A stretch of DNA of 64,000 bases from Littorina saxatilis (lineage: Eukaryota > Mollusca > Gastropoda > Littorinimorpha > Littorinidae), in the NCBI RefSeq assembly GCF_037325665.1, contig NC_090254.1, positions 17,997,723 through 18,061,722 of the forward strand, in the 5' to 3' direction. A model generated the notes under the pieces. The model was not told the origin of the DNA. It searched no databases and saw nothing but the letters and a program-made list of their open reading frames with translations. The translations under genes and the position numbers were made by a program. Each line of letters opens with the position of its first letter. Position 1 is the stretch's first letter. Shown here piece by piece: positions 24,601-35,065 of this stretch.

Positions 24601-27600
24601 TGCGTAGGCGTTTGGATCTAGGCCGTCCAGACTGCAAACACACACAAGGATGTCAGGATACATGCAATGAAATGGTCCTTGTCTGCTCATCTGTCAGTTC
24701 ATGAACTACATGTGGACATCTACGGTTTTGGGAACAAGTTTCCACATAACCCTTGTTTTTCTGGTTATTTGTTTAAAAAAAAACCAGGAAAAGAATTGAC
24801 ATACTCCTGTTGCTAGTGCATACAGTCAAATGATCTAGGTCACCATTTTCTATACTATTGCAAAACTGAGATGGTACCAATAGCGTGGGTTATGGTTTCC
24901 ATGTCCCACTGTAGGTTTTGAGTAAAGTAGATGTGCACACATACTTTATAAATAGGCAATCCCAGGTGGATATAAATGTAAACCATTGATATAAGAAAAA
25001 GGTGATCATACATCCTCTCTACATTTTGTACACTTTTAGTTACTTTAAATTTGGGTGACGTTTTCCCCAACATGTCTCCTTCTTCTTGAAGACATAATCT
25101 GATTTAAAATAAATGCTTTCAGTTGCACACGGATTTGCTCAACTTTCTTGTTGCCCCATCGCCCTACTTTAACAGGAAGAAATAAGAAAACAGAAGAAAA
25201 AAACAATAGGAGTAAAAAAGAAACGGAAACAATACACAAGCAACTGCTTCTCTATCACAATATTTACATGTGTTTGGCTCCAGAGTTAATGCGCAAGTCG
25301 TGCTTGATCAGACGTATGACCATTTTCAGGTCATTGGCAGTGCATCTGAAACATGTAAATACAGGTGAATATTTTGGAACCTCAAATGAAAGACAGGTAC
25401 CATAATCAACATTGTTACCAAGGTGATGCGTAGTACAGCGTTCTAGCACTAAATTGAAGTAAATTGCTAAATGTGAGTTGTGATAAGATATGTAATTTAA
25501 TCAACATTGACCCAAGTCCATGGTAATAATGTTAATAAACAAAAACTTTAAAGATGACTTATCAAAAGTGCAGCAGGTTATATGGAGAATGTGCTCCTAT
25601 ATTCATTATGATACCTGGTTATCAAGCAAAACAAACGAAAGTGAAAAAAGACTCATAAAGAATGTTTATGGAAAAGAAATTCATCTAGGCGAAGGGTTTA
25701 TTTTCCAGTCAACTTTGCGCAGACTCACCTCGGCGTCAGAACACCCCCGTGTGCACACATGCACACAATAAAGAACCCAAGTTCACAGCGAAAGTCTCAG
25801 GGCTTGGAAACCTGAATAAACGCAAGCCAAATTATTTGTTTTAAATGGAAAGCCCCGTACTGTATGGCAGCTGGCTTTCCCCAGTGAGAAAGAAGCCCAA
25901 ATTTTCATGAGGGCAACCTCCCAGGACTGTATGAAATCTTAATTATCCTTATCCCTAAAGCAGTGAACTCACTTGACTGCAATCTTGGTTAGAACTCTCT
26001 GCTGGTCTTCCTCCTTGGTGAACTGAGACAGCTTGGCCAGCAAGGCATCCACCTGGACCGGTCAACACATCTATTATTTATAGTCATTATCTACGCTTCA
26101 CATTTAAAGCCACAGAAACCTGAAGATAAACATTGAACAGTTCTATCGTTTATATATATATTTTTTTTTTCTCTCCATTTTTTTTCTTCAGCTCTATCAT
26201 TCATATTAATTCTGTTGACATAATGTTCATAGCCACAAAAACTGACGATTAATTTTTAGGACGCACACACAATGACGTTTTTCTCAATTCAAACCTTTTC
26301 AATCTGACAGTTCTTTACTCAGATGCTCAGGAGACATTTTAGGTGATTACTGTGGTAGAGAATCATGAATAACATATGCCTGCTTATTATCTAGGACTTC
26401 TGTCGAAAGATATTTGAAAAAGAATGAGAGCGATGTTTGACCACTGCCAGACCAGTAAAATAGTGGTGAAAGCAAAGACGCCTAATATACCTGGCCAAGC
26501 CTTTGAGCAGCTGGTGCAAATTTAGCTGATGCACACCACACTTACCTCTTGCAGACTGAGGGTGCTTTTCTTTGCAGGCATGAGAAGCTTGCTCTTCTCA
26601 AAGGCCACTTTGATTGTCTCGGCCACATCACCCTGCAGATACCCAAAACATGTTAAGCAACGTCTTTTTTTGAAAGAAAATTCTGAGAGGAAGAGGAGGT
26701 GATTTTAACTGACTTTATGAGGAGAGTATCTGAGAAAAATGGATCAAAAGAAATGTACTGTCTTCAAGTTAAAATAGATGTTTTGCTGTATTAGACTCTA
26801 AATGAATTTCCATCAATAATTAACTGAGACGAAACACATGTTCATTTTCATCCATACCTTTATGAAAACACCTTCCTTTATGGAGGTAACTTTGTTATTG
26901 TAAAATATTTCTACATTGATTTGTTCGCTCCTTGTGTTATCTGCACATCAAATTTCCCCAGCAGCACTGTACTGAAACTACAACGTAAAAACTAAATGAA
27001 CTGAGACAAAAAATTATAACAAAACCTCTGCCTACCTGGTCAAGATCTTCGACCATCTCTTGCAAGTCAGTTCCAAAAATCTGAAACAAAGAAATCAAAT
27101 GCGTAAAAACATAGAGAAGAACAAAAGAAAATATTTGAGCGGACTCTACACTCCTTCAATAAAAAAAAGAAATCTGCAAATATAATATCAACCTCGCCTC
27201 CTCCATTCTGTAGACACCCCCCCCCCCCCCCAATTTTTTTTTTTTTAAATATAACAATTTATGTATTAATGCAAGAAAAACACACAGGCAAATGTAAATA
27301 AGTGGCAATAGGAAGACAAATAGAATAGAAAGAATAATGCGGTAAGCATGAACAGGATGAATGAGTGAAAGAAAAGAACATTCTAATATCAACAGAGACA
27401 TCAACAGAGCCAACATAGTCAGTAAAGTTTTCTTTCACTGAACATTACACGCAAGCACAAGACCAAGTGCGCACGGAAAAGATCCTGTAGTCCATGTCGG
27501 TGGGTTATAGAAACACGAAAATACCCAGCATGCCTCCCCCGAAATCGGCGTGTGCTGCCAGAATGGCAGGGGTAAAAACGGTCATACACGTAAAAATCCA

Positions 27601-30600
27601 CTCGTGCTAAAAACATGAGTGAACGTCGGAGTCTAAGCCCATGAAGAAAGAAGAAGAAAGAAGACTGAACATTACCTGGCTGAAGAGCTTAACGAGCTGC
27701 TTGCTGTGCAGGTTGTACACTGTTTTCACCACACCAGGTAACAGCAGCTTCAGCAACAGGTACAAATCACCTTGGAAACCCTCTGAAAATAAACAAGGAA
27801 AACAAATAAAGTTATATATAGCCCTTTGGGCTACTTACAGGTACTGATGGATTCAGAGAGGAAACTTTCCACTACATGCAGAATTAATTTGAATAGAAAA
27901 ACACCCACCCACAGACATTCTCCTCCCCCTTCCTTCCACACACACACACACACACACACACAGCTGCCTGCTTCATCAACACACACACCACACACACCCA
28001 CAACTGCCTGCTTCATCAAAATATCTTTTCACACATCCGTTCTGTGATAAGCACAACACTTACTGCCACTATGTCCTTTGCTAATGTAGTTATGGACAAG
28101 CTGTGTTTTCCCTGTGTAGCTGTTCTCATCAGCAATGTCGGCACACAGTCTTCTGAACTGCCGGAAAGAGTTGTCTTTCTCAACATTGGGGTCATCGCTG
28201 TCAAAAGCTGCTCCTGATGTGCTGGTGCTCGATTCTGGAATTAGGGAAATGCTTTGCGGTTAGGCCTAAAAAAAAAAATAGGTGTGGTTACGGTAACCCG
28301 ACCTACCCTATTTTTAGGGGCCGACCCTATAACTTTTTATTACATTTGTCAACAAAAAAAACAAAAACAAAAAAAAAACCCAGTGCAGAAAACGCAATGA
28401 AAGCGAAATCGCCCGAGTCGCACACTTATTTCCCTGTCAAGTAGGTTTAATTTGTACATATTAGAAAAAAAAGTTAACAAAAAAAAAAGTGATTGCCTAA
28501 CCTTCCTACCCTACTTTTTTTGGCTATGTTACCGTAACCACACCTATTTTTTATTTTTTTTGCCTTATACATGTATAAGGTTGTGTGATGATGAGATTTG
28601 TGTCTGTGTCTCACGTCTCACAACAACATTGATCAGCAAGTTGGATCCTCATGTAAGTATCAAAAGTAGCTACTGTCACTTCAGGTTGTTGTGGGTTTTT
28701 TTCTCATGTGCAGAGTCACTGTAATTTACTTTAAACCTTACACACAGAGAATGCATGATAACACACAGAGAGATAAAACACACACACACACACACACACC
28801 ACCGACACACACACATGCACCTACCATCAACTTCTGGCTCTTTCTTGGGAGATGGTTTTGCTTTGGGTGGCGAGAATGGTAGCTTTGCTTGGACTGTGGC
28901 TTTCTTCTTCTTAGGCGTTGAGCTGTTGCTTTTTGAGAGAAAGTCTGTTGAACAGAAAGCTTAAAAGGTACATGTGAGCTTCATATGTTCAATACTTGTA
29001 AATGTACTTCTTGCAACTGATTGACTGGGAGTGAGGCACTGATTGAAAAATCTTGCAGGTATTGTTCACCTACCAAACACATAAAGAAAATCAGATGGAC
29101 AGACATACAGACAGACAGAGCATTATTTGCCAGAGTCATAGAATAGGACACAGTCCACAAAACGGGTCACTGGACTAATTTATCACAAAATCCAGGGGTC
29201 TCCTGACAGACCCAAAGCCAGAAGGATCAGCCTTTTAATGTATAAATGACCCATGACCATTGCCTGGCCAATGCTTTAACCTCCACATTTATCCCATCAT
29301 CATGATCAAACATCACACTTGGTACACTAATAATAATATATATATCGTCGCTGTCGTCAGCTAACCGTGTAACCGACAAAATATGATTTTTTTTTTCCAT
29401 CTCAAACCCTAATCACAGACTTCACACATGTCTTCTATAAATATCTTGTGTCTGCGACCAATGGAAATGCTCTAATTTGTCACATGTTGTAAACGCTAAC
29501 CGTGTATGTGCATGAGAGACGCGAGCAGGCGGGACGGAGTACACGGTTAGGGGACGGAGTACACGGTTAGGCTCTCTCTATCTTCTCTCTCTCTTGACAT
29601 ATTATGTACCACTTACACGGTTAGCTCTCTCTCTCTTGACTCTAACCGTGTAACTTCAGTCAGATTTTCTGTCGTCAAGCGTGTAACTGAAATAATACGA
29701 ACATTTTAGATATTTTGCATTTTTTTTATTACATCACATGTTTACACATAGGTAAAGCATAAGAAACAAGTTCATGTCAAATGTGGGATGACGTTGCAGC
29801 CGTCGACAACGCGTTTTTTGAGGCTCCTGTAAAATCACTGATTCTGCAATTGCACGGTTAGCGGACGACAGCGACGATATGTCTCATCACTTTTTTCTTC
29901 CAATCAGCGTACACTGCCTTGAATAGCGGGGTAAAAACGGCAATACATGTTAATATCCACTCGTGCAAAAACATGAGTGAATGTGAGAGTTTCATGCAGC
30001 CCAAGAACGAGGAAGAATAAGAATTATCAGTCAGGTTTTTCAAAACACAGAGAAGACGGCACTTACCATCAATCAGTTGATTAACTGAGTCTTTATCCTC
30101 CTGTTTCAAGTCACCGAAGCCTTCAAGATCATCCGGATCCTCTATTTTCTTGGTGGTTGCTCTGGCCCTCTGTAACATCTCGAAGATGCAGCTTGGGTGG
30201 AACCATTGTTTCATATCCCCTCCATCGTCTCCAAAAGGATTTGTCACCACTTTGCCGATTCTCAGTGCCCCTTTCTCAATCTTTTGCTTGCATTTTTTAC
30301 AGCTGGAGGTTCCAAGTTTTGCATAACCAACACAATATCTGTTCTCAGCCATACTTGTGCAAAATCTCTTGGGTTCGGCAAACAAAGGTTGTACGACTTT
30401 TCTGCCAGCTAATGGAAGTTTTGAATATGTACAGCACTGGATTCCACTCAAACTTCTTCTTTCAACTGGGATAAAATTGTAAACACTGTCCTGAGAATTA
30501 TGGTGAATTAAGCGAAAGGGTGCCTGCGAAAGTCTCACTTCCTTAACAAAAACGTGAGAGGTACTGAAACTGGTTCTATGTGATGCAGAAGAACAGAATG

Positions 30601-30646
30601 GAATGTGATGAACTTTGACAACTGTCTGCCACAGTCTTAGAGACAT
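15615..30646 (-). CDS. LIG3: DNA ligase III, complete, with added PBZ zinc finger
   Basis: Twenty-one exons, in transcript order: 30646-30067, 28944-28825, 28234-28064, 27782-27676, 27080-27036, 26632-26546, 26052-25973, 25345-25268, 24631-24457, 24138-23983, 23568-23437, 22395-22316, 22036-21949, 21377-21300, 20917-20794, 20346-20162, 18391-18212, 17635-17438, 17034-16849, 16503-16345, 15719-15615. All are GT-AG and total 3114 nt (1037 residues; human about 1009). In order: mitochondrial leader 1-98; PARP-type zinc finger (C116, C119, H150, C153); helical DNA-binding domain; adenylation domain with catalytic K504 in EIKYDGERV; motif IV EGLEGLVLKD (about 648-657); motif V WLKVKK (about 669); OB fold; Ser/acidic linker; PBZ finger (C893, C899, H906, H912); BRCT domain to the end. 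It seals ATP-dependent nicks in nuclear base-excision and single-strand repair and in mitochondria. Internal M99 (MAENRYCVGYAKLG) matches the vertebrate nuclear start. Confidence 0.97.
15786..16073 (-). mobile_element. 5'-truncated LINE, 3' end only
   Basis: The minus strand encodes the end of a non-LTR ORF2: CPCGKNQTAEHILQACPYH shows a C-x-C-x(6)-H-x(5)-C knuckle, and the frame ends ALQSGLTI. It is followed by a short 3' UTR and an (AAG)n tail. The 13-bp duplication AGTAACACGCTTC flanks it at 15773-15785 and 16074-16086. It sits in the last LIG3 intron. Confidence 0.88.
16849..17034 (-). other. LIG3: LIG3 exon 19: PAR-binding zinc finger (PBZ) plus Ser/Pro/Ala linker
   Basis: The exon encodes KPTCRYGAGCYQTSK then THQEKFYHP. 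This is an exact C-x5-C-x6-H-x5-H PBZ pattern with the basic residue before the first Cys, the aromatic-Gly after it and the Cys-Tyr pair. It is in phase 0 at both ends, so exon gain or skipping keeps the frame. The rest of the exon is a low-complexity KASPxxSP linker leading to the BRCT domain. In APLF and CHFR this finger binds poly(ADP-ribose). Vertebrate LIG3, as I recall its sequence, has no PBZ. Confidence 0.9.
17832..17945 (+). repeat. 5'-truncated SINE, type B/C body
   Basis: Carries only the 3' part of the shared SINE body (GCTGCCTAAATGGCGGGGTA to the AAG tail). The duplication CTCATGGTA is on both sides. In a LIG3 intron. Confidence 0.82.
18596..18975 (+). repeat. SINE type B, full length
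   Basis: Nearly identical to 1841-2222. The duplication ACAAGTATAA lies at 18586-18595 and 18976-18985. In a LIG3 intron, antisense to the gene. Confidence 0.92.
19214..19527 (+). repeat. SINE type A, full length
   Basis: Same family as 1155-1460. The duplication AATGGACAAC flanks it, and the tail is A-rich (GCAAAAAAGAAAA). Confidence 0.9.
19596..19970 (+). repeat. SINE type B, full length
   Basis: The 12-bp duplication GGACACCTCCCT lies at 19584-19595 and 19971-19982. Nested in the TIR element 19098-20104. Confidence 0.92.
21612..21700. mobile_element. Fragment of the CAGTGGTACCTGTGATG element
   Basis: Only the left end, CAGTGGTACCTGTGACG, and about 70 bp of body are recognisable. Confidence 0.55.
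22640..23222 (-). mobile_element. 5'-truncated LINE 3' end, split by another retroelement
   Basis: Same LINE family as 15786-16073. The minus strand has KCECGSEEQTPEHVLQ with a partial cysteine/histidine knuckle and the closing frame ATELRI, then AGAACGCAGAAGAAGAAG as tail. It is interrupted at 22886-23145. The right border is uncertain. In a LIG3 intron. Confidence 0.75.
22886..23145 (+). repeat. (AAAG)n-tailed retroelement, 5' truncated
   Basis: Flanked by the 13-bp duplication AGTCTCTTCAGGT (22873-22885, 23146-23158) and ending CACCAAACAAAGAAAGAAAG. It is inserted into the LINE fragment 22640-23222. Confidence 0.88.
25696..25930 (+). repeat. Old SINE-related repeat
   Basis: Shares the GTCAACTTTG, CAGACTC, CTCGG and GAACACCCCCGTGTG blocks with type B SINEs, then diverges into an unrelated 3' part with a CTGGCTTTCCCCAG motif. 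In a LIG3 intron. Confidence 0.5.
27449..27663 (+). repeat. 5'-truncated SINE next to a LIG3 splice donor
   Basis: A truncated type B/C body with an AAG-rich tail. The duplication ACTGAACATTAC lies at 27437-27448 and 27664-27675. The right copy covers exactly positions +1 to +12 of the intron after the LIG3 exon at 27676-27782. Confidence 0.88.
28259..28566. mobile_element. GGTTACGGTAACC MITE, second copy
   Basis: Very close to 3985-4290 over its length, with the same inverted ends. It begins about 25 bp upstream of the LIG3 exon 28064-28234 acceptor (intron side). Confidence 0.78.
29343..29880. mobile_element. TIR element with repeated CTAACCGTG motif
   Basis: The ends are ATCGTCGCTGTCGTC followed closely by GCTAACCGTG, and its inverse. 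The 9-mer CTAACCGTG occurs about seven or eight times in the roughly 540 bp, on both strands. No coding capacity. In LIG3 intron 1. Confidence 0.78.
29893..30018 (+). repeat. Old SINE remnant, 3' part
   Basis: A degraded copy of the shared SINE body (GCGGGGTAAAAACGG ... CCCAAGAACGAGGAAGAA). In LIG3 intron 1. Confidence 0.6.
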
Positions 30647-30657
30647 CCAACGCTCAT
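30637..30657 (-). promoter_or_regulatory. Upstream ORF overlapping the mitochondrial LIG3 start
   Basis: An ATG at 30655-30657 opens a six-codon frame (MSVGCL, stop) that begins 11 nt before the main ATG (30644-30646) and ends just past it. If this region is in the mature 5' UTR, scanning ribosomes meet it first. After termination they could reinitiate further on, for instance at the nuclear start at 30350-30352. Confidence 0.5.
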
Positions 30658-30754
30658 TTGTGGTTTAATGTGTCGTCTGGTATCCGGACATGGAGAAGTT
30701 TCACTCTGTTGAAAGAAAAGAAAGCATTATGCAACTCAGTATTAATCATGTGTA

Positions 30755-31268
30755 CCGTATTTTCCAGGTCATAAGGCGCGACTTTTTTCCTCGAGTTTGA
30801 CCCCTGCGCCTTGTATAACAAAGCGCCTAATCCGTGTGTGAAATACGAAAAAAAAAAATTTGGGAAAAAATCATGGGGAACAAAACGTGACAAGAACTCA
30901 CCTCCATCTCGAATACCATTACACAACTCACACTGATCGTCACATTTCTCGGCAGTTTGATTTCATGACACACCCTCACACAGGCACACAGCAACAATGC
31001 CGAAGACGAAGCGACTTGCTTACGATGCAGAATACAAGTTGAAAGCGATCGAACTTGCTGAGGGAAAAGGACAAAGGACTTTGCCTGAGTTGAGGTGACT
31101 GAAATTTCTAGCAACAGGTGCTAGGATCCCGGACGAGCCCCCAAATTTTTCAATTTTGGTGAGCCTTATCGGCCCCCTGCGCCCAATGGGTGACTGGATT
31201 ACAATTTTTTTTAAAAAGAAGGGGGTGCACCTTATGCGCTGTAGCGCCTTGTAACCCGGAAAATACGG
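30755..31268. mobile_element. Non-autonomous JRK/pogo-like element with 5' end of a transposase frame
   Basis: The termini are CCGTATTTTCC and its inverse, with TA on each side (30753-30754, 31269-31270). A plus-strand ATG near 31000 opens MPKTKRLAYDAEYKLKAIEL, resembling the N-terminal helix-turn-helix of JRK/pogo-type transposases, and stops after about 33 codons. The element is therefore an internal-deletion derivative. It probably lies in the 5' UTR intron of LIG3. Confidence 0.78.
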
Positions 31269-31692
31269 TACTTGCCTGCATGTCTGTTACCCAGTGTACC
31301 TCTCTCTCTCTTTCTCTATTTATTATACACACATACAACCACACATACTCGTACACTCACACACACTCATATGACACTTGCACACACACACACAAACAAT
31401 ACCTAACGCACACATTAAAAGGAATATAACAGGCAAAAGATTAAACCCCCCATATACCTATTTACTGATAACACACTCATATTATAACTAAACTGAGCTA
31501 TTTTAATAGTCAGAATCAGTTTTGCACTAAAAATCCATGCTGGAATTTGAATGCAAGCATACACAAATTAATTTATTTAAACTAGCCTAGCTTTGGATAG
31601 TTTTTGTCAAAAATTGTCGTTCAGGTCAAACATAGCTTACTATACAAATAAAAGGTTTAACAGAGAATACATATTACACGGAAATATTTTAC

Positions 31693-32201
31693 CTGTGAGC
31701 TCTGCAAACGAAATGAGCAAACATTCGTCTGCTACATGTACCACGATCAAAATGTGGTGAAATTCTGCAAATACGCTCACTGCATTTGTGGAACTTGCGG
31801 CTAAAATTAGAGTTTAGTCATCGCTCAAAAACCTTGCCACAAAACAGTAACTATTGCCCAACCGAAACCACAGACTGTCAGAAAGCATTTCTTGGTCACG
31901 CAAAGATTCCAATAATAGGCAGAATTTGTATGTTTTCTTGTAAAACAAGCGCCCTACCAAGAGCCGGAAAACGACACAAGGTAGACCACTCTCTAAACTT
32001 GAGCGAGGCGTTGAGTTACCTAACATGTTAGCTTTTTGCTGAAAACAAAGTGCGTCTGCTTCCTGAATTGTTTTGAGCTTGACATAGCTTCTCTGCAGGT
32101 AGCTGATAAAAAGAAACATAGGAACACACTGGTGACAAGGATGGTTACACACTAGATTCGCAGATGGCGGTGTTAACGCAGCAGCTGACGTGAAAACTAC
32201 G
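31693..32201. promoter_or_regulatory. Presumed bidirectional promoter, LIG3 (minus) and Ig/EGF gene (plus)
   Basis: Inference only. On the minus strand a possible 5' UTR exon ends at 31693 (CTCACAG then GTAAAAT) and could join an acceptor at 30706-30707 (TTTCAACAG), 59 nt before the LIG3 ATG. On the plus strand the Ig/EGF ATG is at 32202. No TATA box or other core element is clear. Confidence 0.35.
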
Positions 32202-34854
32202 ATGTGTTTTGTACGTTCTGCAACATTGCTGTTTCTTCATAGTCTGTCTCTTCAATTTGGTGCGTTGCCTTTTTCTCATATTTAGTATTCTGCTCTTCTT
32301 TTTATTCAATATTGCTTGTTATCACAGGGGAAAAGTATACTTGTATGCAGGTGAAGAAAAACACATGATCCACACATGAATGCATTTATATCCTCATAGT
32401 AACATATTATATATAATATAGCCAGCTAGTGTACTGCACGCACCAATCTTTCTAATATGGATTTACATACATGCATGCACCCATGTTTTCAGGTAATGCA
32501 GACATCACAGTCATCCCACAGAACTTCACAGTACTGTTTGACCAGAACGGACATCCATCAAACAACCTGACCATTGTGTGCAAGCCTTCACGAGAAGACA
32601 CCATTCAAGGTGTCACCTTCGTCCAGCTGGTCAAGTACAGAAAACACGAGGACAGTGGTACAACGATTGTGACACTCACACCAGACGCGAGGGGTGGCTT
32701 TCTGGACAGAGATGTAGGGCTGGCAAGTCGAAAATACAGGCTCAATGGGGAGATTGATGCTGAAAGTCCAACAGAATCATTTCTGCGAGTGGAGTTTGAG
32801 GACGGTTCATGCACAGATGAAGGGTATTTTGAGTGCCGTGTTCACATCTACAGAGATGGTGCTAGAAAAACAGAGGTTCAGATTTACTCTGCCACTGTTA
32901 TGACCAACAGTAAGCATTTTGTTCTTGTAATACTACTCTTCATAGCTTGATACAGAAGATGCATGACATTGTAATATCAATCAATCAATCAATCAATATG
33001 AAGCTTATATAGCGCGTATTCCGTGGGTACAGTTCTAAGCGCTTGTCGAAGAGTTGTCAACACAGGACTAACAAAGAAACTAACATCTTCAGACGGACAC
33101 GAACCCTATCACACACTAGCAAACCCTGGTAAACAAACAACTGTTTAACAACAATGTACACATCAATAGCTAGGTCCAAACAAAATAATATTAAGCACAA
33201 AGAAAACACCTCTCACAGAGCACAGCACAACTTAGTACTGTGGGAAGATATATGTGTCAAACCTTCACGTGCTTCCTACCTGGGTCGTGGATGGGTGGAC
33301 CCAGCTAGAGCCTCACAAAAGTGTTTGTATCTCTGAAAGTATATGGAGTTTTTCAAACACTATATGGGCTTTTTGAAGGATTATATCTTTGTAAACAAAC
33401 AAATAAACAATGATGTAATTTGAACTGGACAGTCCAGATGATGTGGGTCGGGGGCAACCCATATGGAATTAAAGAAGGATTTTACGATGTTTATTCCTAT
33501 TCGGATGGTGTGGGTCATGTACAACCCATAATCTGCAAAGAGACGGTAAAGAGTTTATCCATATTCAGATGACGTGGGTCATGTACGACCCATACTTTTC
33601 AAGTAGAATCCTTCTTCTAAAGTATGGGTCGTACATGACCCACATCATCCGGACTATGTAGTCCAAAGCGGGATCCAGTGATGGTTAACAGTTCATTTGA
33701 ATAGCTCTCTTTGAAACTACTATACAGATAAGACTCCAGAATTAGCCCCATTCGGGTGACTTTATACACAGCTAGAAGGCTAAATATTTTGTGTGTGTGT
33801 GCTAGCCCTGTTAATGGACTGTAACTTCACTGGTCTATATCAATGTATGTTCTCAGCTCGTCCTGAACAAGTGCGGCTTATGCAGAGGCCAGCCTATGAC
33901 TCGTTTGTGGTGAACCAAAGCATTGAGCTCCACTGCTCTGCTCAGGTGGGCGCCCCACCTGCCTACTTCAGGTGGCAGTACAGGCGCGTCAGTTCCACCA
34001 CTGAGAACGTTTTGGTATGTGGGATTAGTTTGAAGTTGTACTCTCTGTGCATGTGTTTTATGGTGTGTCCTTTTTGTTCATAATTGTGACTAGTAATGCT
34101 ATAAGGTGAGAGATGCTATTTCCTCACAGGCATGTCATAAGACAATTCTGTGCAGATATCAATGTGTGTGTGTGTGTGTGACTAGTAACGCTATAAGCTG
34201 AGAGATTTCCTTACAGGCATGTGTTAAGACAATTCTGTGCATATTTCAAAGTGTGTGTGTGTGTGTGTGTGTATGCATGTGTGTGCGTGTACGTGCATGC
34301 ATGCGTGTGAGTGCGTTTGGTCAGTACTTCATGCATAACAAGATAATATGATGCATAACAATTACATATTCTCCAGGTTTAACTATTCCCGGCTTTTATG
34401 CGCTGTGGAAAAATGATATTCCTTGAAGTTAGCCAATGTGTAGAGACACCAATAGCATCACAGTGAACAAATTAAGCTCCGATCTGCATATTTGCAAAAG
34501 AAAAAGGTATCACATTGTTATTGAGCGGACACTGCATTTTGGTGGCACTGTAGCGCTATATTGGCTATTCCAACTAATTACATGAGTCTTTCACAGCAGT
34601 TGAAAACCCAGACAGAGTTATCTCCAAAAATCATTATGAATTCCTGCATGATTAAAGATGATATCATCCTGCTTTTGTTGTTGTTGTTACTTTGCAGGAG
34701 TTTCAACCGTTAACGTTTGGCGTCACTGAATCTGAAGGACCCTTCCCACAAGGATTCTGCAAGTATGAAAGAGGAATCTTTTATGTATTTCTGATTTATT
34801 CATTTTGGTGTACCTTTTGCACTGTACAGTATCTCTCGTTCTTGTCGGTTTCAG

Positions 34855-34901
<47 letters not shown>

Positions 34902-35010
34902 CTTGGTGGTTTGAGTGAGTGTATGTGTGTGTGTGTGTGTGTTGTTCTTGATGGTTTGAGTGAATGTATGTGTGTGTGTGTATGTGTGTGTGTGTTCTTC
35001 TTGATGGTTT

Positions 35011-35065
<55 letters not shown>

